From positions 310,001 through 374,000 of the forward strand of contig NZ_CP062222.1 of NCBI RefSeq assembly GCF_017487405.1: DNA of 64,000 nucleotides, given 5' to 3'. Below, piece after piece: positions 25,452 to 36,170 of this stretch (positions within the stretch are counted from its first letter, which is position 1; each line of letters begins with the position of its first letter). A program made the position numbers and the translations under genes. A model generated the notes under the pieces. That model ran no database searches and was not told where the DNA came from. It saw only the letters and a program-made list of their open reading frames with translations. This stretch comes from Brevundimonas goettingensis. GTDB lineage: Bacteria > Pseudomonadota > Alphaproteobacteria > Caulobacterales > Caulobacteraceae.

Positions 25452-26621
25452 TCAGATCAGCGAGAAGCCGAAGGCGTCCGCCAGACCCTCGCCCGAGCCG
25501 GGGCCGCGACCGGTCTGCAGGGCCTCGTCGACCCTAGCCTCGCCTGTCGAGGTCAGCCGCTCGACCAGGAAGCGGGCGGTCCGAGCCTGAACCCAGGGCA
25601 TCAGGAAGCCGAGGGTGATCAGAAGGAAGAAGAGGTTGGTCACGATCAGCCACCACAGGGCGATGGCCTTGACGTTCAGCTTGAAGCTGGCCCCGTCGAC
25701 GCCGACGCCGGCGGTGATCGAGCGCAGAATGGCGGCCTGATAGGGGGCCCAGATCAGCAGGATCAGCGGCGCCAGGCACAGCATCACGGCGTAGATGATC
25801 CCCATCATGGCCATCTGCGGCATGGGAGGGGTGTTGGAGGCCGTGGAAGCGCCCGCCCCGGTCGCCACGGCGATCACGACGGCGATGATGATGAACAGGA
25901 AATAGGGGACGATGGTCCCGAACCAGCCCAGGGCGAAGGCGCCGTAGACGCCCTCACGCTCGGACTTGGCCGCATAGAAGCGGAAGCGGCGATTGCCGAA
26001 GCTGAGCGCGCTCCAAAGGCTCTCGGCCAGCTGGCGTTCGCCCGCGGGGGCGTACCAGCCCAGGGTGATGCCGTTCAGGAACATGATGCCGAGGTATTTG
26101 AAGCCGAAGCCGGTCGCCGAGCCGCCGAGCTCGAACCGGATGCCGCGCCATGTCGTGCGGCTGGCCATGTAGCGATAGGCGGTGAAGACGCCAAAGCCCG
26201 AAAGCCAGAAGATGAACAGATAAAGGGGCAGGATGATCAGGCCCGCGTACATCGGGCCCGCGAACTGGACGGCGAATATGATGAGCAGGAAGGGCAGGCC
26301 GAGCACCAGCAGGGCCAGCAGGAAGCCGATGAACAGCTCGACGCCCCGGCCGGTGTATTCGAAGGCGTCGCCGTTCAGACGGATGCCCTGCCAGACGCGA
26401 CGGCGCACCTCGGTCTTGCCCCAGAAGCGCCAGAGAGTGAGGGTGATCAGGTTGAGCAGGCCGTTCTTCAGGCTGAGGCCCAGGAAAGAGGACGGCCGAA
26501 GGGTGGTGTCGAACTTCAGGGTCTGACCGCCGGACGGCGGGCTCCCGATGGTGTCCTCGACCGCGATCGGCGGCAGGCCGGCGGACTCCTCGGGCGGCAG
26601 CCCGGACGGCGTGTCGGTCAT
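25452..26621 (-). CDS. YjgN/DUF898 family membrane protein
   Basis: A 389-residue polytopic membrane protein with the family opening FDTTLRPSSFLGLSLKNGLLNLITLTLWRFWGKTEVRRRVWQ and the repeated element FEYTGRGVELFIGFL. About six to eight hydrophobic helices follow. The motif RTTWRGIRFELGGS and the second FLNGITLGWYAPAGERQL repeat are typical. The function of the family is not established. The gene is directly followed by the M48 peptidase gene, and this pairing suggests the two act together. Confidence 0.9.
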   Translation of the reverse strand: MTDTPSGLPPEESAGLPPIAVEDTIGSPPSGGQTLKFDTTLRPSSFLGLSLKNGLLNLITLTLWRFWGKTEVRRRVWQGIRLNGDAFEYTGRGVELFIGFLLALLVLGLPFLLIIFAVQFAGPMYAGLIILPLYLFIFWLSGFGVFTAYRYMASRTTWRGIRFELGGSATGFGFKYLGIMFLNGITLGWYAPAGERQLAESLWSALSFGNRRFRFYAAKSEREGVYGAFALGWFGTIVPYFLFIIIAVVIAVATGAGASTASNTPPMPQMAMMGIIYAVMLCLAPLILLIWAPYQAAILRSITAGVGVDGASFKLNVKAIALWWLIVTNLFFLLITLGFLMPWVQARTARFLVERLTSTGEARVDEALQTGRGPGSGEGLADAFGFSLI

Positions 26622-26726
26622 TTGAATGTTCCCCCTTGTTATCCGAACGCTAGACCATCGCGGGCGAAGGGCGCAACCGCAGGCCTGTTCAGCCGGGAGG
26701 GGAAAAACAACCTGACGGCGCTTGTC

Positions 26727-27011
26727 CTAGCAGCGCTTGCCCTGACGCTGGCGCTGTTCGCAGCGGCGTTGCTCGCGCTCCCAGTCGCGCTGTTCGCGTT
26801 CACGTTTGGCCTTGGTCTCTTCGTCCGAGGTGGTGACCGCGTCGATGCCGGCGCCGGCGACCCCGCCGACGACCTTGGCCGTGCCGCCGACCACGGCGAC
26901 GCCCGCCCCGGCGACCGCCCCGACGAGGCAGCCCTGAAGCAGGGCGGCGGTTCCCAGAACCACGGCCAGCGTGAGGGCGAGTTTGGGCGCGCGCGTAGAG
27001 GCGATGATCAT
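26727..27011 (-). CDS. Small putative lipoprotein
   Basis: About 94 residues from the ATG at 27011 (MIIASTRAPKLALTLAVVLGTAALLQGC). The signal peptide ends in a lipobox-like LLQGC, followed by a Gly/Ala/Val-rich zipper (VGAVAGAGVAVVGGTAKVVGGVAGAGIDAV) and a highly charged Arg/Glu C-terminus with two Cys. The glycine zipper suggests membrane association. An upstream in-frame start exists at 27032 but would extend the signal peptide without reason. Function unknown. Confidence 0.75.
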   Translation of the reverse strand: MIIASTRAPKLALTLAVVLGTAALLQGCLVGAVAGAGVAVVGGTAKVVGGVAGAGIDAVTTSDEETKAKREREQRDWEREQRRCEQRQRQGKRC

Positions 27012-27075
27012 GACTGGGTCTCCCGAAGCCATGACGTTAACCCTGAAAGGGTGAACGGAAGCTGACCGGCCGGCC

Positions 27076-28713
<1,638 letters not shown>

Positions 28714-28842
28714 CGCACTTCCTCGAATTGCACCGGCTGATCGCGGCGCTTGCGGGCAAGCTACTCAGGTGAACGCTGATAAGCAAACGTGACCCAACGT
28801 CACTCCACGAACTGGAAACCCTGCCTGCATCAAGATGTTGGG

Positions 28843-29232
28843 ATGGACAGCGCGAAGCCCTCCTCTTTCAGCGGCCCGGAACCGATCGGTTGGCCCTTCC
28901 CCTGGTGGGGTCTGTTCGGCGGTGGAGTTTTCATTGCCCTGGCCGCCTCTCCAGTGGGCGCCTGGATCGGCATAATCAGCGTCTGGGCCTGGCTGATGTG
29001 TGGTGTTCCCTTCGCGATTGTCGGCGAATTGGTGGGCGCAGGGCCGGCGGCGACGATCGCCGGGCCCGCCGTTCTGGTTCTTCTTTCGATCGGCGTATCA
29101 ATTCATGCGATCGTGAGGGCGCGCGAGCGGCAGGTCCGCGGGCTTCTCATGAACAAATTGGCCCTGTTCATCCTGCTCGTGACCGGCATGACCGTGTCGG
29201 TGTTCACCTTCGGCAACGCCTGGCCCTACTAG
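28843..29232 (+). CDS. Small membrane protein of unknown function
   Basis: A 129-residue protein from the ATG at 28843 (MDSAKPSSFSGPEPIGWPFPWW), with about three transmembrane helices (LFGGGVFIALAASPVGAWIGIISVWAWL, TIAGPAVLVLLSIGVSIHAIV, LALFILLVTGMTVSVFTFGNAW). A GTG at 28789 would add 18 residues without support. No family recognised. Its stop codon lies inside the first unit of a 13-bp triplicated repeat. Confidence 0.6.
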   Translation: MDSAKPSSFSGPEPIGWPFPWWGLFGGGVFIALAASPVGAWIGIISVWAWLMCGVPFAIVGELVGAGPAATIAGPAVLVLLSIGVSIHAIVRARERQVRGLLMNKLALFILLVTGMTVSVFTFGNAWPY

Positions 29233-29262
29233 CGGGCCCTACTAGCGGGCCCTACTAGCGGG
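29224..29262. repeat. Triple 13-bp tandem repeat
   Basis: CCCTACTAGCGGG is repeated three times without change at 29224-29236, 29237-29249 and 29250-29262. The first unit contains the stop codon of the upstream gene, so copy-number change would not alter that protein. Confidence 0.9.
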
Positions 29263-29290
29263 TGGGGGCCTCAGGCCCTAGAAGGCCGCC

Positions 29291-29953
29291 ATGACTATCC
29301 TGATCGCAATCACGGGGGGCTCCGGCTCCGGCAAAAGCACGCTCGCCGAGGCGATCGTCTCGTCCCTGCCCGAAGGGGCGGCGGTGCTGGTGCGCGAAGA
29401 TTCCTACTACCGCGATGCGGCCAGCCTGCCGGACTTCGACGCCGCAACCTTCGACTTCGATGATGTGGCGGCGCGCGATCATGAGCTGATGGCCGAGGAC
29501 CTGACGCGGCTGAAGGCGGGCAAGCCGATCACGGCGCCGGTCTATTCCTTCATCCACCACGGGCGTGAGCCGGAGGGCGAACCGATCCCCGCCGCCGAGG
29601 TGATCGTGGTCGAGGGCACCCACGTTCTGTGCACTCCCGGGATGACCGAACTGTTCGACATCCGGGTCTTCGTCGACACCCCGTCCGACATCCGCTTCAT
29701 CCGCCGGCTGCTGCGCGACCAGGCCGAGCGCGGTCGCACGGCCGAGTCGGTCATTCACCAGTATCTGCTGACCGTGCGCCCCGGCCACGAGCGGCTGACC
29801 GAGCCCTCCAAAACCCACGCAGACTTCATTGTCGCCGATGCTACGGCGGCGGTCCGATTGGAAGATCCCCAGGCCGTGGTGCGGCTGGCGGCGCCGGTTC
29901 TGGCGCACCCGCTTCTGGCCCCTCTGGTCGAAAGGGCTGAACGGGCTCGCTAA
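29291..29953 (+). CDS. udk: Uridine kinase / phosphoribulokinase family
   Basis: A 220-residue nucleoside kinase that phosphorylates uridine or cytidine with a nucleoside triphosphate in pyrimidine salvage. It has the P-loop GGSGSGKST (9-17), DSYYRDA (Asp of the base-binding part), DFDDVAARDHELM, the lid-like PVYSFIHHGREPE, VVEGTHVL and DIRFIRRLLRDQAERGRT. The length and motif order match Udk. It could act on a related substrate. The TetR-family gene follows on the same strand 57 bases later. Confidence 0.82.
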   Translation: MTILIAITGGSGSGKSTLAEAIVSSLPEGAAVLVREDSYYRDAASLPDFDAATFDFDDVAARDHELMAEDLTRLKAGKPITAPVYSFIHHGREPEGEPIPAAEVIVVEGTHVLCTPGMTELFDIRVFVDTPSDIRFIRRLLRDQAERGRTAESVIHQYLLTVRPGHERLTEPSKTHADFIVADATAAVRLEDPQAVVRLAAPVLAHPLLAPLVERAERAR

Positions 29954-30009
29954 TTTGCTTGCGAGCTTCGCCGTTTCGCGACAGGCTGAGAATAACAGCA
30001 GTCGGTCAA

Positions 30010-30642
30010 ATGCCCCCCGAGAGCCAAACGCCCCCGCCGTCCTCCCCTGAAGACCCCCGAAAGGCGGCCATTCTCCGCAGCGCGCGCAAACCGTTCATGA
30101 GCGCCGGATACGCGGCCACGCGGATCGAGCCGATCGCGCGCGAGGCCGGGGTCTCCACCGCCACCCTCTATGCCTATTTCCCCTCCAAGGAGGATCTGTT
30201 CGCGGCGGTGATCGTGGACGCCGCCGACGATTTCGAGCGGCAGATGTCCCATGTGGGCGCTGTCGGCGGCCCGGCGCGCGAGCGGCTGACGCAGTTCATG
30301 ACCGCTTATGCCGGCTTCATGGGCGACCCCTTCGTGCGGTCGGTCTTCCGTCTGGTGATGGCCGAGCGGCCGCGCTTCCGCGATACGGCGATGAAGTTCT
30401 TCGACCGCGGCCGCAGCGACTTCGGCCGTCCCCTGATGACCGCCCTGATGGAGCTGAAGGCCTCGGGCGAGCTGGTGATCGACAAACCGTCCTGGGCGGC
30501 GGGCCAGCTGATGGGGATGATCGAACACCCCATCTTCTTCATGCCCCTGGTCACCGGCGACGAGGTCCAGGCCGCGCGCTCCATCGAACAGATCGTCTCG
30601 GACGCGGTGGAGACCTTCCTGGCGCGGTATGGGGCGAAGTAG
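30010..30642 (+). CDS. TetR/AcrR-family transcriptional regulator
   Basis: A 210-residue repressor-type protein. The N-terminal helix-turn-helix has ILRSARKPFMSAGYAATRIEPIAREAGVSTATLYAYFPSKEDLFAAVI, the standard TetR pattern. The C-terminal ligand domain resembles the AefR-like TetR_C group (FMTAYAGFMGDPFVRSVFRLVMAERPRF). The ATG at 30010 gives a short Pro-rich leader; the open frame continues upstream. No divergent target gene flanks it, so the regulon is unknown. It ends convergent with the next gene. Confidence 0.88.
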   Translation: MPPESQTPPPSSPEDPRKAAILRSARKPFMSAGYAATRIEPIAREAGVSTATLYAYFPSKEDLFAAVIVDAADDFERQMSHVGAVGGPARERLTQFMTAYAGFMGDPFVRSVFRLVMAERPRFRDTAMKFFDRGRSDFGRPLMTALMELKASGELVIDKPSWAAGQLMGMIEHPIFFMPLVTGDEVQAARSIEQIVSDAVETFLARYGAK

Positions 30643-30724
30643 GGGCGTCTCTTGCGGCTGAACAGAGGCCGGCGTTTGACCTCGTGCGGGCCTGCGCCGG
30701 CAATGGTCTGTCCTGCGCGGCCCG

Positions 30725-31582
30725 TCAGACCTGACGTCGGTCTTCCATCAGACACGCCGGCTCAAGCAGCCCCGGCAAAATCCTCTGACAGGACAGGCCG
30801 CTGACCAGGAGGTGATGCGCGAAGGCAGGCTCGCTCGGGAACACAAGTTCGCGGAACAGTTCGCCGCGGCCATTGAAGCAGTCGAGCACGCTGCCGGGAT
30901 CACGATTATAGGCTTCCAGCTCGTCCGCCCGTGCCGTGAGTTCGGCACGGAACGAATGTTCGTCGTCCCACCGGATCAGATCGGGGAACATGGTCTTGGG
31001 GTAGTTGAACCAGTGAAAGCGCCCCGCATTCGGGTGTGACGCCAGCATCGGGGCAATCGGGATCGGCTTGAATGCGAGGTGGTCGCCCCAATAGTAGCTG
31101 ACGCGGCTATGAAAGGCCGCGGCGTGGGCAAACGCTTTTCGCGAGCCGCCGAAAACGAGATCGCTCTCCATGAAAATCTCATCCGGAGACGCGAGATGCC
31201 GGACATGATCAAGTCGGGCGTCCGGTACGTAGTGCAGGTCGGTGCGCAGCTTGTAGACAGCGTCGTAGCGGATGTCGTGCTCGGCTTCGTAGGCTTCCAG
31301 AAGACGCCACGCCTCAGCCAGCTTCAGCCACTGGGCCGCCTTGCCGCCTTCGGGGTGTGTCAGAAGCGCAGCCTCTTCCTCGGCCAGCGCGCTGTCGTCC
31401 TCGATAAACCGCCAGGCCTTTGCGAGGCCCAGGAGTTCCTTCTGGGCGGCGTCTTCAGCGCGGTTCGTCACGACGAAAAGATCCGCTGTCTCGGTCCAGC
31501 CCCGGAACAGGTGCAGCGTTCGATCGATACACCGGGTCTGGCCGCTGACGATTATTGCGATACGGGGCGCCGTCGTGGTCAT
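30725..31582 (-). CDS. Putative glycosyltransferase-like protein of unknown function
   Basis: A 285-residue soluble protein starting MTTTAPRIAIIVSGQTRCIDRTLHLF. The IAIIVSGQTR opening and later YDAVYKLRTDLHYVPD resemble WavE/capsule-synthesis type proteins with a degenerate DxD, but I cannot assign it firmly. The gene is less GC-rich and less codon-biased than its neighbours. It stands alone, without other polysaccharide genes, so function is open. Confidence 0.6.
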   Translation of the reverse strand: MTTTAPRIAIIVSGQTRCIDRTLHLFRGWTETADLFVVTNRAEDAAQKELLGLAKAWRFIEDDSALAEEEAALLTHPEGGKAAQWLKLAEAWRLLEAYEAEHDIRYDAVYKLRTDLHYVPDARLDHVRHLASPDEIFMESDLVFGGSRKAFAHAAAFHSRVSYYWGDHLAFKPIPIAPMLASHPNAGRFHWFNYPKTMFPDLIRWDDEHSFRAELTARADELEAYNRDPGSVLDCFNGRGELFRELVFPSEPAFAHHLLVSGLSCQRILPGLLEPACLMEDRRQV

Positions 31583-31749
31583 TCAGCGTCCTGCCGCCTG
31601 GGTATCTGACTCCGAGCGTTTAAGCGCGAAAGATCGGGCAATATCAAGAATGCCGAGCCTCAGGCGGCGGGAGAGGAAATCTCCGCCGCTTCCGGTCCCT
31701 GGAGGGCGTTCGGAATTTCCGTCGAGCGCCGCTGAACCTCGCCGGCCGT

Positions 31750-32424
31750 CTAGGGATACAGCCGCTCGCGCCGCCATTCGCCATCGGCGCGGTCGAACCT
31801 CAGCCGGTCGTGCAGGCGGAAGGGGCGGTCGCGCCAGAACTCCACCGCCTCGGGAATGACGCGCCAGCCGGTCCAGCGGGCGGGGCGGGGGACGTCCTGG
31901 CCGTCGAAGCGGGCGGTCTCGCGGGCGACGGCGGCTTCCAGGGTCTCGCGGTCGGCCAGGGGGCGGGACTGGTCCGAGGCCCAGGCGCCGATGCGGCTCT
32001 CCCTTGCTCGGGTGGCGAAATAGGCGTCCGCTTCCTCGACGCTCACCGGCTCGACCCGGCCGCGCACCCGCACCTGACGGCGCAGGGACTTCCAGTGGAA
32101 CAGCAAGGCCGCGACGGGGTGGGCCGCCAGCTCGACGCCCTTGTCGCTCTCGGCGTTGGAGAAGAAGGTGAAGCCCCGGTCGTCGATGTCCTTGAGCAGG
32201 ACCATCCGGCTGTCCGGCGCGCCCGACGCGTCGACCGTCGACAGGGCCATGGCGTTGGGGTCGTTGGGCTCGGTCGCCTTCGCATCCGCCAGCCACTCCA
32301 GGAACAGGCCGATGGGCTCGGCCCGGTCGAAGATGGTCTCGTCGCCGTTGGCGGCGAGGGCGGCGGCATAGTCCCGCGCATAGGTCTCGCGGTCGGGGCT
32401 GGCGGGGATGGCGGCGTTCGTCAT
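31750..32424 (-). CDS. pdxH: Pyridoxamine 5'-phosphate oxidase
   Basis: FMN-dependent PdxH oxidises pyridoxine or pyridoxamine 5'-phosphate to pyridoxal phosphate. The 224-residue protein has the family blocks [94 protein letters not shown] and the C-terminal DRLRFDR...RERLYP. The ATG at 32424 ([16 protein letters not shown]) is preferred to the longer open frame from 32460. The J-like protein and aroC genes are divergent from it. Confidence 0.95.
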   Translation of the reverse strand: MTNAAIPASPDRETYARDYAAALAANGDETIFDRAEPIGLFLEWLADAKATEPNDPNAMALSTVDASGAPDSRMVLLKDIDDRGFTFFSNAESDKGVELAAHPVAALLFHWKSLRRQVRVRGRVEPVSVEEADAYFATRARESRIGAWASDQSRPLADRETLEAAVARETARFDGQDVPRPARWTGWRVIPEAVEFWRDRPFRLHDRLRFDRADGEWRRERLYP

Positions 32425-32533
32425 GGGCCGGGATATAGCGGCTTGTGATGCAAAACGCATTGTTCTGGATCAAGACGCCCGCCCGAGAACGAGGTTAACC
32501 CGCTCTTGACCATGTTGGCGACAAGGCTTGCGG

Positions 32534-33253
32534 ATGCGCGCGCCCAGCCAGACCCTGACCCAGGCCTATGCCATTCTCGGCCTGCACGGCCCGACGGACG
32601 GAGACGCCGTGAGGCGGGCGTTCCGGACGGCGGTCAAGGCTGCACGACCCGACCTTCCCGGCGGCGACGACGACCGCTTCCGCCGCGTGATCGCCGCCTG
32701 GCGCCTGATCCTGGAGGAGGGCGGGGCCCTGACCCCGCTGGAGGCCCCGAAGGCCTCGCCCGAGGCCCTGCCGGTGGTGGGGATCAATCCGGTGCAGGCG
32801 GTGCTGGGCGGCCAGACCACGGTGCGGCTGGGCCAGAAGCGGCTGAAGATCACCGTCGCCCCCGGCATGCGGACCGGCGATCATCTGAGGCTGCGCGGGG
32901 CGGCCGCCGACGGCGCCGACCTCTATCTGCCGATCCTGATCCGCCCGTCCGACGGGCTGACGGTGCTGGGCGATGACCTGCACATGAGCTGGGCCGTGGC
33001 GCCGCGCCTGATCGAGGACGGCGGCCGGGTCGAGATCGACACATACGCCGGCACGCGGGGCGCCTGGGTCACGCCCGGGCTGACGGTCCCGGTGCGCATC
33101 CGGCTGCGCGACATGGGTCTGCCGGCGCGGGGAAGCCGGCCGGCGGGCCATCTGTTCGTGACGCTTCAGCCGTCCGAGGACGCGCCCTCGGCCGCCGAAC
33201 ATCTGCTGGCCCGGTTCACGCGGGTCTGGACGCCGGAGCGTCTGGCGGCTTAA
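32534..33253 (+). CDS. DnaJ-related protein with degenerate HPD motif
   Basis: A 239-residue protein. The first 60 residues read like a J-domain (QAYAILGLHGPTDGDAVRRAFRTAVKAARPDLPGGDDDRFRRVIAAWRLI) but the invariant His-Pro-Asp is Arg38-Pro39-Asp40. The rest resembles the DnaJ/CbpA C-terminal substrate-binding beta domains (VQAVLGGQTTVRLGQKRLKITVAPGMRTGDHLRLRG, then GDDLHMSWAV... PGLTVPVRIRLRDMGLP). No zinc finger or Gly/Phe linker is present. With Arg for His it should not stimulate DnaK as canonical J-proteins do. It is 9 bases upstream of aroC, so probably cotranscribed. The ATG at 32534 is chosen over a TTG 6 bases upstream. Confidence 0.82.
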   Translation: MRAPSQTLTQAYAILGLHGPTDGDAVRRAFRTAVKAARPDLPGGDDDRFRRVIAAWRLILEEGGALTPLEAPKASPEALPVVGINPVQAVLGGQTTVRLGQKRLKITVAPGMRTGDHLRLRGAAADGADLYLPILIRPSDGLTVLGDDLHMSWAVAPRLIEDGGRVEIDTYAGTRGAWVTPGLTVPVRIRLRDMGLPARGSRPAGHLFVTLQPSEDAPSAAEHLLARFTRVWTPERLAA

Positions 33254-33262
33254 GCGGGGGCC

Positions 33263-34351
33263 ATGTCCCACAACACCTTCGGCCATCTGTTTCGCGTGAC
33301 GACCTGGGGCGAGAGCCATGGGCCGGCGATCGGCTGCGTGGTGGACGGCTGTCCGCCCCTGATCGCCCTGACCGAGGCCGATCTGCAGCCCTGGCTGGAT
33401 CTGAGGAAGCCCGGCGGCAGCCGGTTCGTGACCCAGAGGAACGAGAGCGATACCGCGCGCATCCTGTCGGGCGTCTTCGACGACGGAAACGGGCCGGTCA
33501 CGACGGGGACCCCGATCGCCATCGAGATCCAGAACGAGGACCAGCGGTCCAAGGACTATGGCGAGATCGCCCGCGCCTATCGCCCCGGCCATGCCGATGT
33601 GACCTATCAGGCCAAATACGGCGTGCGCGACTATCGCGGCGGCGGCCGGTCCTCGGCGCGCGAGACCGCCAGCCGGGTCGCGGCGGGCGGGGTGGCGAGG
33701 AAGGTGCTGGGCGAGGGGATCAGGATCCGCGCCGGCGTGGTCCAGTTGGGCCCGCACCGGATCGCCGACGAGGCCGTCGATTTCGACGCCGTCTATCAGA
33801 ACCCCCTGTTCGCCGCCTCGGAAGCGGTCGTGCCCGAATGGGAGGCCTATCTGGACGGCGTCCGCAAGGCCGGGTCCTCGATCGGCGCGGTGGTGGCGCT
33901 GGAGGTCACGGGCGTGCCGGCCGGCTGGGGCGCGCCCCTCTATGCCAAGCTGGACGCTGAACTGGCCGCGGCCATGATGTCGATCAATGCGGTCAAGGGT
34001 GTCGAGATCGGCGCGGGCTTCGGCGCGGCCGAACTGACCGGGGAGGCCAATGCGGACGAAATGCGGATGGGCGAGGACGGCGACCCCGTCTTCCTGTCCA
34101 ACCGTGCGGGCGGCATCCTGGGCGGGATTTCCACGGGGCAGCCGCTGACCCTGAAGGTGGCGTTCAAGCCGACCTCCTCAATCCTGACCCTGCGCCAGAC
34201 GGTCAACCGCGACGGCGAGGAGGTCGATCTCAGGACCAAGGGGCGGCACGATCCCTGCGTCGCCCTGCGCGGCGTGCCGGTGGTCGAGGCCATGGCCGCC
34301 TGCGTCCTGGCCGACGCCATGCTCAGGCACCGGGCCCAGGCGGGTCGGTGA
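33263..34351 (+). CDS. aroC: Chorismate synthase
   Basis: AroC makes chorismate from 5-enolpyruvylshikimate 3-phosphate using reduced FMN, the last step of the shikimate pathway. The 362-residue protein starts [32 protein letters not shown] and has [53 protein letters not shown] and [19 protein letters not shown], all hallmark blocks. It follows the J-like gene closely. Confidence 0.97.
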   Translation: MSHNTFGHLFRVTTWGESHGPAIGCVVDGCPPLIALTEADLQPWLDLRKPGGSRFVTQRNESDTARILSGVFDDGNGPVTTGTPIAIEIQNEDQRSKDYGEIARAYRPGHADVTYQAKYGVRDYRGGGRSSARETASRVAAGGVARKVLGEGIRIRAGVVQLGPHRIADEAVDFDAVYQNPLFAASEAVVPEWEAYLDGVRKAGSSIGAVVALEVTGVPAGWGAPLYAKLDAELAAAMMSINAVKGVEIGAGFGAAELTGEANADEMRMGEDGDPVFLSNRAGGILGGISTGQPLTLKVAFKPTSSILTLRQTVNRDGEEVDLRTKGRHDPCVALRGVPVVEAMAACVLADAMLRHRAQAGR

Positions 34352-34414
34352 GCGCCGATCAACCCCGGCGGGTAGGGGGTGGCCGGGGCGGGTGAGCTTG
34401 GCTAGGCTGACCCC

Positions 34415-35128
34415 ATGAGCGCTTCGCCCCAGCATGATCGCCGCACCCGCATGTTTCGCCGTGCCCGGCTCGGCGTGCTGATCGCAGCCCTGGCGCCGCT
34501 GACGGCCTTTGCCGCCCTGCTGGGCTTCAAGTTCAATGTCTGGTCCATCAGTTTCGCGCTGGACGTTCTCACCCTGAAGGTCGTGCCCGTGCTGGCCGTG
34601 ATCGGTGTGTTCGGAGCCCTTTACGCGGCCTTCGCCGCACTGGCCGAGCGGCGCTATGCCGGGTCGCTGGGGCTGGCGGCGGTCGTGATCTCGCTGCTGA
34701 CGATCGGCGCCTTCGGCTGGCACTACGCCCTGGCCCGCGACGCCCGGGGCGGTGGCGACGTTTCGACCAACGCCGCCGATTCTCCCTACTATCCCGAGCG
34801 GGTTATCGCCGCCCGTGCGCGCGATCACGCCGCGCCCGTTCCGGCCCTCGCGGACGCCGGAGGCTGCGAGGTCAGCTTCCTGCCCACCCAGGTGGCCCCG
34901 AGCGTCGCCGCCTATGGTCTGGACAAGGCGGGCTTCGACATCCCGGCAGCGGGGGTCGGCGGCGGCTCCGGAACCCTGATCACCTTCTGGTACAACCGCA
35001 CTTATGACGCCGTGGTCCGCATCCGGCCGGGCCGGACCGATGTGCGCGTCACCGCCCGCGATCCCGACCACGACCAGGGCAAGGCCTGTCGCCTGGCGCG
35101 CCAGATCCTCGCCGGGATGACGGCCTAG
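34415..35128 (+). CDS. DUF1499-like membrane protein
   Basis: A 237-residue protein with three N-terminal transmembrane helices (ARLGVLIAALAPLTAFAALLGF, VLTLKVVPVLAVIGVFGALYAAFAAL, GSLGLAAVVISLLTIGAFGW), followed by a periplasmic domain of about 125 residues. The end of that domain (YDAVVRIRPGRTDVRVTARDPDHDQGKACRLARQIL) resembles DUF1499, in which a similar RVDVRSRSR-like segment ends the domain. Function unknown. Its stop overlaps the 3' end of the convergent hydrolase gene by four bases. Confidence 0.65.
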   Translation: MSASPQHDRRTRMFRRARLGVLIAALAPLTAFAALLGFKFNVWSISFALDVLTLKVVPVLAVIGVFGALYAAFAALAERRYAGSLGLAAVVISLLTIGAFGWHYALARDARGGGDVSTNAADSPYYPERVIAARARDHAAPVPALADAGGCEVSFLPTQVAPSVAAYGLDKAGFDIPAAGVGGGSGTLITFWYNRTYDAVVRIRPGRTDVRVTARDPDHDQGKACRLARQILAGMTA

Positions 35129-36042
35129 GTTCTCAGGCTCCAGATCGCGTCCAGACCGGCCGCCGGTTCGGCCGTGACCCGGCCGTCGCGCGCCAGCTTG
35201 GTCAGATGGGCGAGAACCGACAGACTGGCGGCGGGCCACAGTCGCTTGTCGACGGCTGCGTAGAGCACGGGGACCATGTCGGCGATGGCGCGATCCCCGG
35301 CGGCCAGCCGCTCCAGCACCTGGTCCTCGCGCGCCTGACGGTGGGCGCGATAGGCGATCAGGAAGGGGGCGGGGTCCGTGATGGGCGCGCCGTGGGTGGG
35401 CCAGATGACGGCGAAGTCGCGGGCGATGACGGCGTCGAGGCTGGCCATATAGTCGGCCATGTCCCCGTCCGGCGGGGCGACGACGGTGGTGGACCAGCCC
35501 ATGACATGGTCGCCGCTGAACAGGGCGTTCTCTTCCCGCAGGACAAAGGCCATGTGGTTGGAAGCGTGACCCGGGGTGGCCAGGGCCTCGATCGTCCAGC
35601 CGTCGCCCGGGATCACCTCGCCGCCGGTCAGAATCACATCGGGCGCGAAGTCGTCGTCCTCGTCCTCTTCAAGGGGGCGGAGGCGTGGATGGTGTGGGCG
35701 GGCGGGCGGGCGGCCAGGATGACCGCTCCGGTCGCTTCGGCGAAGGGACGGGCGAGGGGAGAGATCGCGGTGAGTGTGGGTGACCAGCACATGGCTGACG
35801 CGCCGGCCGTCGACCGCCGCCAGCAGGGCCTTCAGATGGGCGTCGTCTGGCGGGCCGGGATCGATCACGGCGACGGCGGACCCGGGCTCAGGGCGCCCGA
35901 CGATATAGGTTCCGGTGCCGGTGAAGGTGAAGGGGCCCGGGTTGTCGGCGATGACCCTCTGTGTCAGCGGCGAGACCTGATCGCGGCGGCCATGGACGAC
36001 ATCGATGTCACGAACGAAAGGAATCATCGGGCGATTTTCCAT
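35125..36042 (-). CDS. Metallo-beta-lactamase-fold hydrolase with a locally shifted reading frame
   Basis: A 305-residue MBL-fold protein. It opens with GPFTFTGTGTYIVG and VLVTHTHRDL, where the family has the zinc motif HTHRDH, and continues with TPGHASNHMAFVL, FSGDHVMGWSTTVVAPPDG and WPTHGAPI. The segment from residue 94 to about 123 is arginine- and proline-rich and unlike the family. The other frame of the same DNA reads SPLARPFAEATGAVIL...HASAP, which does fit. One 2-base and one 1-base loss (near 35765 and 35673-35677) would explain it. Thus a zinc ligand and about 30 residues are altered. The start could also be the ATG at 36027. Confidence 0.85.
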   Translation of the reverse strand: MENRPMIPFVRDIDVVHGRRDQVSPLTQRVIADNPGPFTFTGTGTYIVGRPEPGSAVAVIDPGPPDDAHLKALLAAVDGRRVSHVLVTHTHRDLSPRPSLRRSDRSGHPGRPPARPHHPRLRPLEEDEDDDFAPDVILTGGEVIPGDGWTIEALATPGHASNHMAFVLREENALFSGDHVMGWSTTVVAPPDGDMADYMASLDAVIARDFAVIWPTHGAPITDPAPFLIAYRAHRQAREDQVLERLAAGDRAIADMVPVLYAAVDKRLWPAASLSVLAHLTKLARDGRVTAEPAAGLDAIWSLRT

Positions 36043-36170
36043 CAGCGCGCGGGGTTGGGGCGGTTGATCTAGCCGGAACGGGACCATTGGTGTCGAGAAT
36101 CCGGAGCCGGCGACAAGGCTGGCCCGGCCCTTGCCTTAACAAGACGTAAATCCTCTCCTGGAGCTGCGTC

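Noticed and set aside
25368..27065. A 565-codon plus-strand frame over the YjgN and lipoprotein genes
   Set aside because: Gln/Asp/Gly-rich and domain-free; the minus-strand genes have clear membrane topology and family motifs.
31661..31692. Hairpin with GGCGGCGG-type arms downstream of pdxH
   Set aside because: The arms pair only with a bulge and no T run follows on the minus strand; too weak to call.
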